From Thermaerobacter marianensis (GTDB taxonomy: Bacteria > Bacillota > Sulfobacillia > DYIH01): 15,968 bases of DNA. Below, piece after piece: positions 6,279 to 14,557 of the stretch (position 1 is the stretch's first letter; every line of letters starts with the position of its first letter). Position numbers and translations under genes: made by a program. Under the pieces are notes generated by a model that searched no databases, was not told the origin of the DNA, and saw nothing but the letters and a program-made list of their open reading frames with translations. Where the stretch lies: NCBI GenBank assembly GCA_020723785.1, contig DYIH01000017.1:1-15968 (forward strand), in the 5' to 3' direction.

Positions 6279-6781
6279 TTCACCACCTCTGGTCCGCCGG
6301 CCGCTTCCAGCCGGGCCAGCAGCGCAGCCAGGGGTTCGCCATCGGGTAAGACCAGGTCCGGGGCCAGTTCGTGGAGTGGCAGCAGGACGAAGGCCCGTTC
6401 CCTGAGGCCCGAGTGGGGGATGCGCAGGCCCGGCCTGTCGACAAGCGCGTCCCCGTAAAGGAGGATGTCGATGTCGATGGTGCGGGGCCCCCAGCGGGTG
6501 CGCCGGATGCGCCCCAGGGCCGCTTCGATGGACAGGATGGCTTCCAGCAGGGCTTCCGGGGTCAGGGTCACGGCCACCTCCGCGACCTGGTTGAGAAACC
6601 TGGGCTGGTCCCGGAGGCCGACGGGCTCGGTTTCATATACGGACGACAGGCGCCGGACGTCGATGCCAGGGTGGGCGTCAAGCAGGGCTATGGCCTCCCT
6701 CAGGTTGGCCTCCCGGTCTCCGACATTGGCGCCCAAGCCTAGGTAGGCGATAACCTGCCTCTCCTCCGATCGCCCGCTCAT
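6263..6781 (-). CDS. folK: 6-hydroxymethyl-7,8-dihydropterin pyrophosphokinase
   Basis: Transfers pyrophosphate from ATP to hydroxymethyl-dihydropterin, giving the substrate of FolP. The 172-residue protein is of normal length. Visible family motifs are YLGLGANVGDREANL (13-27), RTRWGPRTIDIDILLYGD (94-111) with the metal-binding aspartates of the DIDILLY block, and IPHSGLRERAFVLLPL (121-136). The ATG at 6781 overlaps the folP stop as ATGA, so the two are translationally coupled, and the 3' end overlaps birA by 16 bp. In B. subtilis folB lies between folP and folK; here it is absent, leaving the dihydroneopterin aldolase step unassigned in this window. Confidence 0.96.
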   Translation of the reverse strand: MSGRSEERQVIAYLGLGANVGDREANLREAIALLDAHPGIDVRRLSSVYETEPVGLRDQPRFLNQVAEVAVTLTPEALLEAILSIEAALGRIRRTRWGPRTIDIDILLYGDALVDRPGLRIPHSGLRERAFVLLPLHELAPDLVLPDGEPLAALLARLEAAGGPEVVKWQTC

Positions 6782-7650
6782 GCCGGGCCGCCTCCAACCA
6801 GGCGGCCAAGCCGGGCGTGAGCCATGACCGCGTCGGCCATGCGCGCCACACGGGACATCTCCCGCACGTCGTGGACGCGGACGATGTCCACACCCTGGGC
6901 CACGGCAAGGGCCACAAGGGCGGCCGTCCCCTCCACACGCTGGTCAACGGGCAGGTCGAGGACCTTGCCGATGGTCGACTTGCGCGACGGGCCCAGGAGG
7001 ATGGGGCGCCCCAGCTCATGCAGTTCACCAAGGCGGGCCATCACCTCCAGGTTGTGTTCGGCCGTCTTCCCGAAGCCGAAGCCGGGGTCGACGATCACCC
7101 GCTCCCCGGGGATACCGGCGGCCTCGGCCAGGGCCAGGCTCCGACGCAGGAAATCCTTGATTTCAGCCATCAGGTCTCCGTAATTCGGGGGCTGACCGGC
7201 GACATGCTCCCGCATGCCGTGCATGACGACCACGGGCACCCCCAATTCCGCCACGGCGGCGGCCATGTCCGGGACGCCCTGCAGGCCCCGGACGTCGTTG
7301 ACCAGGCCGGCGCCGGCCGCCACGGCGGCCCGCGCCACCTCGGCCTTGTAGGTGTCGATGGAAATGGGCACCGGGACGGCCACGGCCAGCGCCCGGATCA
7401 CGGGCGCCACGCGGGCAAGTTCCTCGGCGGCGGCCACCGGTTCGGCGCCGGGCCGCGTGGACTCGCCCCCCACGTCGATCAGGTCGGCGCCCTGGGCGAC
7501 CATTTCCCGGGCCCGCTCCACCGCCCGTTCGACGGTATGGTAACGCCCCCCGTCGGAGAAGGAATCCGGCGTCACGTTGAGGATGCCCATGATCAGCGTG
7601 CGGCGGCCGATTTCCAGGGTGGCGCGCCCGCAGCGGAGAATCTGTACCAT
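6778..7650 (-). CDS. folP: Dihydropteroate synthase
   Basis: Condenses hydroxymethyl-dihydropterin pyrophosphate with p-aminobenzoate; this is the sulfonamide target. It is a TIM-barrel protein of 290 residues. Visible motifs are NVTPDSFSDGG (25-35), DVGGESTRPGA (59-69), SIDT (97-100), NDVRG near 118, VVMH (141-144), then DPGFGFGKT, GPSRKSTIG and a terminal VHDV, so the catalytic and binding loops are all present. The ATG at 7650 is chosen because AGGTGG lies 5 nt upstream; a GTG at 7659 is possible and adds three residues. It begins about 20 bp after the HisC-type gene and ends in an ATGA overlap with folK. Confidence 0.96.
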   Translation of the reverse strand: MVQILRCGRATLEIGRRTLIMGILNVTPDSFSDGGRYHTVERAVERAREMVAQGADLIDVGGESTRPGAEPVAAAEELARVAPVIRALAVAVPVPISIDTYKAEVARAAVAAGAGLVNDVRGLQGVPDMAAAVAELGVPVVVMHGMREHVAGQPPNYGDLMAEIKDFLRRSLALAEAAGIPGERVIVDPGFGFGKTAEHNLEVMARLGELHELGRPILLGPSRKSTIGKVLDLPVDQRVEGTAALVALAVAQGVDIVRVHDVREMSRVARMADAVMAHARLGRLVGGGPA

Positions 7651-7669
7651 CGACTCCACCTCGTATGTT

Positions 7670-8800
7670 TTACGAAAGCGCCCGGTCCAGAGCGGCCAGG
7701 CAACGGCGGTTGTCCTCTTCCCGGCCGATGGTCACCCTGAGCCACGTGTCCAGGCCCCAAATCCCCCCCGGCCGGACGATCACACCCTGGCGCAGCATGG
7801 CCTGGTACACCGGCCGGGAGTCCCGTCCCACGTCGATGAGAATGAAGTTGGCCTGGGTGGGGAGGCAGGCGATACCCCGCGCCGCCAGCTCCCGATAGAA
7901 AAACTCCTTGCCACGCGCGTTCACCTCCAGGGAGCGGGCCACGTGATCCGCGTCCTCCAGGGCCGCCAGGGCGCCGGCCTGGGCCAGGCGGTTGACCGGG
8001 AAGGGCTCGCGCGGCCGTTCCATGAGGGCGATCAGCCAGCGGGGGGCCAGGGCGTAGCCGACCCGCAGGCCGGCCAGTCCGTAGATCTTGGAGAACGTCC
8101 GCAGGACCACCACGTTGCGCCCCCGGCGGACGTAATCGACGGCCTGCGGGTAGCCGGGGTCGTCGGCGTACTCGCCGTAAGCCTCGTCGACCATGGTCAC
8201 GACATGCGGCGGTAGCCTGTCCAAAAACGCCTCGATCTCGGAGCGGGTCTTGAACGTGCCGGTAGGGTTGTTGGGGTTGCAAATGAAGACCAGCTTGGTC
8301 CGCGGCCCCACCGCGGCCGCCATGGCCTCCAGGTCGAAGGCGTGGTTCCTGAGCGGCACCCGCACCGGACGCCCTCCGGCCACCCGGGTGCAGTGCTCGT
8401 AAGCCGAAAAGGTGGGCCAGCCGGTGACGGCCTCCTCGCCATCGTTGAGCAGGGCCAGGCAGATGAGTGTGATGACGTTGTCCCCGCCGTTGGACACGAG
8501 GACCATGTCGGGATCGACGCCGTACCGGGCGGCCAGAGCGCGGCGCAATTCGGACGCCGGCCCTTCCGGATAGATGTGGATGCCCCCGAGAGCCGCACCG
8601 ATGGCGGCCAGCGCGCGGGGCGACGGCCCCATGGGACTCTCGTTGGAGGCCATCTTGATGACATCGGTGAGGCCGAGTTCCCGTTGAACTTCCTCGACCG
8701 GTTTGCCGGGAACATAAGGGGGGAGGTCGAGGATGCCCCGCCGGGCCAGACGGCTCATGTCGGTTGGCACGGCCGCGCGAGCAGCCCGCCCATCAGCCAC
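7670..8800 (-). CDS. hisC: Histidinol-phosphate aminotransferase-type PLP enzyme
   Basis: Fold-type I PLP aminotransferase of the HisC family (376 residues). In histidine synthesis this enzyme makes L-histidinol phosphate; several relatives also transaminate aromatic 2-oxo acids. Visible motifs are PPYVPGKP (27-34), ASNESPMGPSP (51-61), NPNNPTG (175-181), DEAYGEYA (205-212) and the PLP lysine K238 in TFSKIYGLAGLRVGY. The start is GTG at 8800, because GAGGAG lies 8 nt upstream; ATG at 8758 would fit family N-termini but lacks a ribosome binding site. It is 123 bp after ftsH and just ahead of folP. There are no other histidine genes here, so an aromatic amino-acid or other PLP role is possible. 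The family call is firm; the substrate is not. Confidence 0.85.
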   Translation of the reverse strand: MADGRAARAAVPTDMSRLARRGILDLPPYVPGKPVEEVQRELGLTDVIKMASNESPMGPSPRALAAIGAALGGIHIYPEGPASELRRALAARYGVDPDMVLVSNGGDNVITLICLALLNDGEEAVTGWPTFSAYEHCTRVAGGRPVRVPLRNHAFDLEAMAAAVGPRTKLVFICNPNNPTGTFKTRSEIEAFLDRLPPHVVTMVDEAYGEYADDPGYPQAVDYVRRGRNVVVLRTFSKIYGLAGLRVGYALAPRWLIALMERPREPFPVNRLAQAGALAALEDADHVARSLEVNARGKEFFYRELAARGIACLPTQANFILIDVGRDSRPVYQAMLRQGVIVRPGGIWGLDTWLRVTIGREEDNRRCLAALDRALS

Positions 8801-8857
8801 AGGTATCGCTCCTCATGAATACCGGTGCACGGCTGCCTTCCGGAGCGTTTCATAGAA

Positions 8858-8910
8858 CGTCCGCCATTAACCCGAAGGGTGTGGTGGTGGATGCGGTAGA
8901 ACCGCGGACG
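8858..8910 (-). other. Mutually exclusive stem-loops in the ftsH-hisC gap
   Basis: In minus-strand RNA, CGUCCGC (8910-8904) can pair with GCGGACG (8864-8858) over a roughly 40-nt loop. The short perfect hairpin GCGGU-UCU-ACCGC (8905-8893) uses two of the same bases. The two structures therefore compete. No U-tract follows either, so this is not a plain intrinsic terminator. It may modulate hisC translation or be mere G+C-rich coincidence. Confidence 0.3.
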
Positions 8911-8923
8911 AAGGCGCCGCGCG

Positions 8924-10732
8924 TTATTTCCTAATCCCCAGGAGGTCCTCCAGTTCGGGGCCCTCGAGGGTTTCCTGCTCCACCAGGCGCCGGGCGATCT
9001 GATCCAGGCGGCCGCGGTTCTCCTGGAGCAGCCGCTTGGTTTTTTCATACAGTTCGGCGACCAGGTGGCTGACCTCCTTGTCGATGGCAGCGGCAACCTC
9101 CTCGCTGTAGTTGCGGTCACGCGCCAGGTCGCGTCCCAGGAAGGGGTTGTCCTGCTTGTTGCCGAAGGTCATCGGGCCGAGTTCCTCGCTCATTCCGAAC
9201 TCGGTGATCATCCGCCGGGCCATCTTGGTCGACCGCTCCAGGTCGTCCTGGGCGCCGGTCGTGATCTCGCCGTAAACCATCTCCTCCGCCGCGCGTCCGG
9301 CCAACAGGACGCAGATGCGGTCCATGATCTCGCTGCGGGTCACCAGGTAGCGGTCCTCCAGCGGGAGCTGCAGCGTATAGCCCAGGGCGCCGCCGCGCGG
9401 GATGATGGATATCTTGTGCACCGGGTCGGCCCCGGGCAGAAGGCTGGAGATGAGCGCGTGGCCGGCCTCGTGGTAAGCGACGCGCTCCTTCTCCTTCTCA
9501 CTGATCACGCGGCTCTTCTTCTCGGGTCCGCCGGCGACGATGCGGTCTACGGCGTCCTCGATCTCGGGCATGCCGATGCTCTTCTTGCGGCGCCGTGCCG
9601 AAAGGAGGGCGGCCTCGTTGAGGAGGTTCTCCAGGTCGGCACCGGTGAAACCGGGCGTGCGGCGGGCGATCACCGACAGGTCGACATCAGCTTCCAGGGG
9701 CTTGTTGCGGGCGTGGACCTGCAGGATGGCCTCCCGCCCCTTGACGTCGGGCTTGTCGATGACGATCTGCCGGTCGAAGCGCCCGGGCCGCAGCAGGGCG
9801 GGGTCGAGGACGTCGGGCCGGTTGGTGGCGGCCATGACGATGATCCCCTCGTTGGCCGAAAAGCCGTCCATCTCCACCAGGAGCTGGTTCAGCGTCTGCT
9901 CGCGTTCGTCGTGGCCACCCCCGTAGCCGGCGCCCCGCTGGCGCCCGACGGCGTCGATCTCATCGATGAACACGATGCAAGGCGCGCTCTTCTTGGCCTG
10001 GTCGAACAGGTCTCGCACCCGCGAGGCGCCGACGCCCACAAACATCTCCACGAAGTCCGAGCCACTGATGCTGAAGAAAGGCACGCCGGCCTCCCCCGCC
10101 ACGGCCCGGGCCAGCAGGGTCTTGCCGGTGCCGGGGGCGCCGAAGAGCAGGACCCCCTTGGGGATGCGCGCCCCCATCTGCAGATAGCGCTTGGGGTTCT
10201 TGAGGAAGTCGACGATCTCGGCCAGCTCTTCCTTGGCCTCGTCAGCGCCGGCCACGTCGGCGAAGGTCACCCGCCGCTTGGGGTCGTCCTGGTGGAGCCG
10301 CGCCCGGCTCCGCCCGAACTGCATTACCCGGTTGCCGCCGGTCTGGCTCTGCTGCATGATGAAGACGAAGGCGCCGACGACCAGCAGCACGGGCAGGACG
10401 GTGCTCAACAGGGCCGTCCACCAGGGCGTCTGGGGCGGCGGCACGTTCTCCCACTTGACGTTCTTCTCCAGCATGAGCTGGTACAGGTTGTCGCTGCCCT
10501 TGGGGATGAAGGTGAGGAACTCTTTTCCATCCTTCAGCTTGAGACGCACCTGTGTATCGTCGAAGATCTGGACCGAGCCGACCTTGCCGGCCTTCAGGAG
10601 GGCATAAAAGTCGCTATAGGGGATCACCTCCGGCTGCTGGCGTTGGCCGGCCAGGTACTGAATCCCGACGAGGATCACCAGGAAAAGGAGACCGTATAGG
10701 AACAAATTGCGCAAGACCTTGCCGGAATTCAT
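8924..10732 (-). CDS. ftsH: ATP-dependent zinc metalloprotease FtsH
   Basis: Membrane-anchored AAA protease that degrades membrane and regulatory proteins as a hexamer; in B. subtilis it is also needed for sporulation. At 602 residues it has normal length. There are two transmembrane helices (about 8-28 and 107-126) flanking an extracytoplasmic domain. The AAA module follows, with Walker A GAPGTGKT (198-205), Walker B IVFIDEID (253-260), pore motif [10 protein letters not shown] (231-240) and second region of homology [22 protein letters not shown] (301-322). The M41 zinc site is HEAGH (421-425), with the third ligand in GAQDDLE (493-499). ATG at 10732 has GGAGGA 5 nt upstream. A promoter lies in the gap after tilS. 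The hpt gene that separates tilS and ftsH in B. subtilis is missing. Confidence 0.98.
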   Translation of the reverse strand: MNSGKVLRNLFLYGLLFLVILVGIQYLAGQRQQPEVIPYSDFYALLKAGKVGSVQIFDDTQVRLKLKDGKEFLTFIPKGSDNLYQLMLEKNVKWENVPPPQTPWWTALLSTVLPVLLVVGAFVFIMQQSQTGGNRVMQFGRSRARLHQDDPKRRVTFADVAGADEAKEELAEIVDFLKNPKRYLQMGARIPKGVLLFGAPGTGKTLLARAVAGEAGVPFFSISGSDFVEMFVGVGASRVRDLFDQAKKSAPCIVFIDEIDAVGRQRGAGYGGGHDEREQTLNQLLVEMDGFSANEGIIVMAATNRPDVLDPALLRPGRFDRQIVIDKPDVKGREAILQVHARNKPLEADVDLSVIARRTPGFTGADLENLLNEAALLSARRRKKSIGMPEIEDAVDRIVAGGPEKKSRVISEKEKERVAYHEAGHALISSLLPGADPVHKISIIPRGGALGYTLQLPLEDRYLVTRSEIMDRICVLLAGRAAEEMVYGEITTGAQDDLERSTKMARRMITEFGMSEELGPMTFGNKQDNPFLGRDLARDRNYSEEVAAAIDKEVSHLVAELYEKTKRLLQENRGRLDQIARRLVEQETLEGPELEDLLGIRK

Positions 10733-10805
10733 TGCAGTCCTCCAATTACATACCCGTTACGCCGGTATGGCGGGAACCCGAAAGCAGTCGCTGAAAATTC
10801 AATGT

Positions 10806-10834
10806 ATTCTAGCACAATTGCGGGCTGAACACAA
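10806..10834 (-). promoter_or_regulatory. Promoter of ftsH
   Basis: In the 115-bp gap after tilS the minus strand has TTGTGT (10834-10829), 17 bp, then TAGAAT (10811-10806, five of six), with TGC just before the -10 (extended -10). The start would be near 10799, giving a leader of about 67 nt before the ftsH ATG. Both the spacing and the -10 are good; only the -35 is weak. Confidence 0.65.
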
Positions 10835-10847
10835 CCAAGAATGAGAA

Positions 10848-12290
10848 TCAACGGGTTGGCGACACTCCGGCGGGGTGCGCCCTCAGCGTCAGCAGCCGGC
10901 GGCTCTCGGAGGTGGGAAGGAAGCGGTCATCGGCCCGCCGGCCGACGACCCAAAGGATCGATCCGTCGCCCCCGGTGACCAACGGGATCCGGTCCCGTTC
11001 CTCACGGGGCACCTTGGCACTGATGAAGAAGTCCTTCAACTTCTTGGCGGCCCCCAACCCGGCGGGCCAGAATCGGTCACCCTGCCGCCGGCTGCGCACC
11101 GTCAGGGGAAGGACGCAGCGATCGGCGTCCAGGTGGACGGCAAAGCGCCCCGGACCGGCCGGCGCCGGGTCCTTGTCCACCTCCGCGCCGGCCGGCCGCA
11201 GATCCGCCTCCAGGATCAGGCCGGCCTCCGGCACCGCTACCCGGCCGGGCACAGGCAAAGGATAGGAAAACCCTCCGGCGGCAACGCCCCCCGGCGCCTG
11301 GCTCCCGCCAATATGCACATGAGCATATTCCCGGCGCGCGACCAACCCACCAGGCAGGTCGAGGCGTGAACCGACCGGGGCCCCGGTCAGCCCCAACACC
11401 GCTTCCACGTGGCCGAACTCCAGCGGAGCTGGACGCCCCAGGAGGCGGGCGGCCGCCTCTCGCACCAGCCGCCGGCGCAGGGCCAGGGGCCGGTTCTCCC
11501 AGTCTTTCAGGGCTAACCGAATGCCATTCACGTCCTCCCGGGCCAGGCGACCGTACTCCCCGGCCACCAACCCGGCCAGCCAGGCATCCTCCTCCCGTAG
11601 AACATCCGCCAGATGCACCAAGGCGCGGCGCAGGGCCGGGTTGTACTCCCGCTCCAGCCGGGGCAGCAGGTCCCACCGCACCCGGTTGCGGAGGTGGGCC
11701 GGGTCGCGGTTGGACTCGTCCCGGCACGGTTCCAGGCCCACCGCCCGGCAGTAGTCCTCGACCATCCGGCGCGTGACCGCGATCAGGGGCCGCACGATCC
11801 AGCCGTCCCGGACGGGCGGGATGCCTGCCAGCCCGGCTGGCCCCGCCCCGCGCAGGAGGCGCATGAGCACCGTCTCAGCCTGGTCGTCCGCCGTGTGCCC
11901 CAGAGCCACGCGGGCCGCCCCGGCCGCCTCGCGCACTCGCTGATAGAACGCATAACGGGCCTCCCGGCCCGCTTCTTCGATCGAGAGCCCCCGTCCGCGG
12001 GCCAGGTCGGCCACCGCCACCTCCTCCACGGTGACCGGCAACCCCATTTCCGCCGCCAAGGCACGCACGTATTCCGCGTCGGCGCGGGCCGCGTCGCCGC
12101 GGAGCAAATGGTTGAGGTGCGCCGCGTGCAGGGTGATGCCCAATTCGTCACGGAGGGTCCGGAGGCCGTGCAACAGGGCCAGCGAGTCGGGCCCCCCGGA
12201 CACGGCAACCACGACCTTCTCGCCCGGCGCCACCATCCGATAGCGGCTGACCGTCGCCCGCATGGCATCCAGAAGCTCCCCGCGGCCCAT
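10848..12290 (-). CDS. tilS: tRNA(Ile)-lysidine synthetase
   Basis: Converts the wobble C34 of the AUA-reading tRNA-Ile to lysidine, which is essential in most bacteria. The protein has 480 residues, normal for the long form. The N-terminal PP-loop ATPase has SGGPDSLALL (31-40) and the family signature LGHTADDQAETVLMRLLRG (130-148). The C-terminal domains include KKLKDFFISAKVPREERDRIPLV, typical of TilS. The ATG at 12290 is 7 nt from GGGGG in the spoIIE tail; a GTG at 12293 immediately before it is an equally readable start. It begins right at the spoIIE stop (the stop, one base, then GTGATG), so translation is probably coupled to spoIIE. A separate promoter for vegetative expression is expected, but I could not place it. 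Confidence 0.95.
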   Translation of the reverse strand: MGRGELLDAMRATVSRYRMVAPGEKVVVAVSGGPDSLALLHGLRTLRDELGITLHAAHLNHLLRGDAARADAEYVRALAAEMGLPVTVEEVAVADLARGRGLSIEEAGREARYAFYQRVREAAGAARVALGHTADDQAETVLMRLLRGAGPAGLAGIPPVRDGWIVRPLIAVTRRMVEDYCRAVGLEPCRDESNRDPAHLRNRVRWDLLPRLEREYNPALRRALVHLADVLREEDAWLAGLVAGEYGRLAREDVNGIRLALKDWENRPLALRRRLVREAAARLLGRPAPLEFGHVEAVLGLTGAPVGSRLDLPGGLVARREYAHVHIGGSQAPGGVAAGGFSYPLPVPGRVAVPEAGLILEADLRPAGAEVDKDPAPAGPGRFAVHLDADRCVLPLTVRSRRQGDRFWPAGLGAAKKLKDFFISAKVPREERDRIPLVTGGDGSILWVVGRRADDRFLPTSESRRLLTLRAHPAGVSPTR

Positions 12291-12294
12291 CACC

Positions 12295-14346
12295 TCACCC
12301 CCAGAACCGCACCACCAACACCGTCATGTCATCGCGGCGGCCCGCCGGAGTCCCGCCGGCCGCCGCGTCCAACAACTGCCGGGCAAGGCCCGGCTCTCCG
12401 GATGCTCCGGCCTCGAGGATGGACTCCCGTATCCAGGACTCGCGGGCGGACGGCTCCTCCCGGGCCTCCAAGACCCCGTCGGTCACCATCACCAGCGCGT
12501 CCCCCGGCCGGAGCACCTGGAAGCTGGACTCCATTTCGACGTCATCCAGGATACCCAGCGGAAGGGAGCAGGCCTTGACGACCGCCACCCCGTCCGGGCC
12601 CCGGATGAAGGAGGGGCTGGCCCCGACCTTGATGAACTCCGCCTCGCCGGACCGCAGGTCGACCAGGGCCAGGTCCAGGGTGGCGAAGCACTCGTCGGGC
12701 GATCGCAACACAAGAATAGAATTTACGGTACGGATGGCCACTTTCCTGTCGAACCCCGCGTCGATGAGCCGCTCCAGGAGGCCGATGGCGGTGCGGCTCT
12801 CGCCCGCCGCCCGGTCCCCGGCACCCATCCCGTCGCTGAGCACCAGCAGGAGGCGGTCGCCCGGCAGTTCCTTGATCAGGTGGCTGTCGCCGCAGACAAG
12901 GCGCCCGTCCCGGGCCAGCTTGGCCACCTCGGTGCTGTATCCCAGCCGGGGCGGGCGCACGCCCTCCGGCGCCTCTGACCCCTCACCCCGGACCTCCCGC
13001 GCCAGGTCCTCCAGCACCCGCGCCAACCCGGCCAGGTGGCCGGCCATCAGGTCGCGGCTTTCACCCAGTTTGCGGCGCCAGCGGCGGTCGAGGTCACGCA
13101 ACTCGACGAGGTGGGCGGCCTCGCGAGCCACCACATCGGGCTGAAGGCACTTCTCCCGCCAGTCGGGCGGTTCCTCGCCGGCGCCGGCCTCCACCCTGGC
13201 GAACAGCTCCACCACCATCCGGTATCGGTCAAAAAACGACCTCCGCCAGCATGCGTCATACCGGGGGCACCCGTGGCAGACCTGGCCGGACAGGCGGCTG
13301 ACCAGCATGGAAAGCTCCTGCTCCGGCGGCGGCAGGGGCTCGGCCACGGCCAGTTCCTGAAAGGAACGGGACAGCTCGGTGAAGACCTGTGCCAAGCCCT
13401 GCAGGCGCCCCGATGCCGAGGAACCGCCCGGACCGCCACCCGCGCGGGGGTCACCCCGCGCCACCCCGCAGGACGCGTCGAGCCAGCCGGCCAGGGCCTC
13501 AGCGGGGAGCAACATGGCCAGAGCCAGACCTGCCGCAATACCGGCCAGTTGTTCACCGAATCTTGGTTCGCCGGCCAGGAGCCCCGCCAGTCCATAGCCC
13601 AGACCGATGCCGCCCAGTATCCCCCAGCGGCCGAATTCGCGGCCCAACCCGCCCAGCAGCCCGGCCAGCCCGTGGGTTCCCAGGGCCATGGCGCCTCCCG
13701 CGCCACCCAGGACCTGAATCGTCCCCGCGGTCAGCCCGGCCGCGGCCCCCGCGCCGTTGCCGCCGAACCGGGCAGCCAGCCATAGCCACACCGCCATCGC
13801 CGCCGCCTGCAGGTCGATGGGACCCGCTCTCAGCCCCCCCAGGCCCGCCAGGCAACCGCCCGCCAGGACCAGTACGCCCACCCGGTCTCCGGCATTCCCG
13901 GCTGCCCGGCCGCGGAGTAGTGATGAGCGCAACCCAAGGTCGAACAGCAGGCCCAGAAAAACAGCCAACCCGCATTGAAAAATCACGAGCAGGAGTCCGT
14001 AGGGCGCCGGGTTGCGCCCCAGGGCCGGAACGCCGTATCCGAGGGCCGAGGCCAGGCCAAGGACCAGCAACCACCGCTGCGGCAGGCCGGCCACCCCCCG
14101 ATATGCCGCCAGGATATAAAGCCCGCCAAACAACGCCTGGGACAGGCCCGGCCAGAAACCCCCGGCCGAAAAACCGCCCAGGGCCGAGGCGATGGCCACC
14201 GCAACGGCCGCGCCAGCCTGGTAACGGGAAGCAACCGCGAGAAAAGCCGGACCAAAGGGCCAAAGCACCCCGAAGACAGAAGCCCGGCCCAGCAGGAACC
14301 CTGCGGCGGCGAGCCCCAGGATCACCCGCTTGCCTTGTCGGGTCAT
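12295..14346 (-). CDS. spoIIE: Stage II sporulation protein E (membrane PP2C phosphatase)
   Basis: Dephosphorylates SpoIIAA in the forespore to release sigma-F, and in B. subtilis interacts with FtsZ at the polar septum. The N-terminal 290 residues are strongly hydrophobic with many transmembrane helices. A central region follows, with a cysteine cluster VCHGCPRYDACW (C357, C360, C366) and a helical linker to about 460. The C-terminal PP2C domain has SDGMGAG (504-510), LPLGIL near 592, VTDGV (metal aspartate 623) and RRDDM (aspartates 672-673). At 683 residues it is shorter than the 827-residue B. subtilis protein, mostly in the regulatory linker. ATG at 14346 has GGGAGG 6 nt upstream. Its promoter carries Spo0A-like boxes, and tilS follows with no gap. 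Confidence 0.95.
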   Translation of the reverse strand: MTRQGKRVILGLAAAGFLLGRASVFGVLWPFGPAFLAVASRYQAGAAVAVAIASALGGFSAGGFWPGLSQALFGGLYILAAYRGVAGLPQRWLLVLGLASALGYGVPALGRNPAPYGLLLVIFQCGLAVFLGLLFDLGLRSSLLRGRAAGNAGDRVGVLVLAGGCLAGLGGLRAGPIDLQAAAMAVWLWLAARFGGNGAGAAAGLTAGTIQVLGGAGGAMALGTHGLAGLLGGLGREFGRWGILGGIGLGYGLAGLLAGEPRFGEQLAGIAAGLALAMLLPAEALAGWLDASCGVARGDPRAGGGPGGSSASGRLQGLAQVFTELSRSFQELAVAEPLPPPEQELSMLVSRLSGQVCHGCPRYDACWRRSFFDRYRMVVELFARVEAGAGEEPPDWREKCLQPDVVAREAAHLVELRDLDRRWRRKLGESRDLMAGHLAGLARVLEDLAREVRGEGSEAPEGVRPPRLGYSTEVAKLARDGRLVCGDSHLIKELPGDRLLLVLSDGMGAGDRAAGESRTAIGLLERLIDAGFDRKVAIRTVNSILVLRSPDECFATLDLALVDLRSGEAEFIKVGASPSFIRGPDGVAVVKACSLPLGILDDVEMESSFQVLRPGDALVMVTDGVLEAREEPSARESWIRESILEAGASGEPGLARQLLDAAAGGTPAGRRDDMTVLVVRFWG

Positions 14347-14377
14347 GGCGCGCCTCCCTGCTCTAGGGGTCTCCCTT

Positions 14378-14424
14378 ATATTACCAGACGGGACGCGCGC
14401 TCCTTGTCGTATCGCGCTGTCGCA
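14378..14424 (-). promoter_or_regulatory. Spo0A-type promoter of spoIIE with two 0A-like boxes
   Basis: On the minus strand a -35-like ACGACA (14410-14405) and a -10 TAATAT (14383-14378) are 21 bp apart. This wide spacing is known for the Spo0A-activated sigma-A promoter of B. subtilis spoIIE. Two sites one base from the 0A box TGTCGAA lie at 14405-14411 (TGTCGTA) and 14418-14424 (TGTCGCA), in the same orientation, the first overlapping the -35. The start would be near 14371, about 25 nt before the spoIIE ATG. The layout is visible; binding is inferred. Confidence 0.6.
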
Positions 14425-14459
14425 AAAAACGACGTTAAGAATCTTCTTATTATTTCAAC

Positions 14460-14479
14460 ATATTTGATCCAACAAATAT
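14460..14479. promoter_or_regulatory. Operator-like 20-bp palindrome between spoIIE and the cupredoxin gene
   Basis: Perfect 7-bp arms ATATTTG (14460-14466) and CAAATAT (14473-14479) flank a 6-bp centre, in the AT-rich divergent region. TTCAAC motifs stand at 14454-14459 and 14479-14484 on either side. It resembles a dimeric repressor site, 98 bp upstream of the cupredoxin start and 36 bp beyond the 0A-like boxes. The cognate regulator is unknown. Confidence 0.45.
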
Positions 14480-14557
14480 TCAACGGATCTCCATAATTGT
14501 CATCCATGCTTGTTGTGCGGATCGCAAATTTCTTTGGGGAAAGAGGAGGAAAAGAAG

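Noticed and set aside
8893..8910. T-box-like GGTAGAACCGCGG on the plus strand
   Set aside because: No plus-strand gene follows, no specifier stem or terminator is visible, and the similarity arises from the small palindromic hairpin GCGGT/ACCGC.
9065..10699. 544-codon open frame on the plus strand opposite ftsH
   Set aside because: Same kind of G+C-driven antisense frame; the FtsH sequence on the minus strand is full length and highly conserved.
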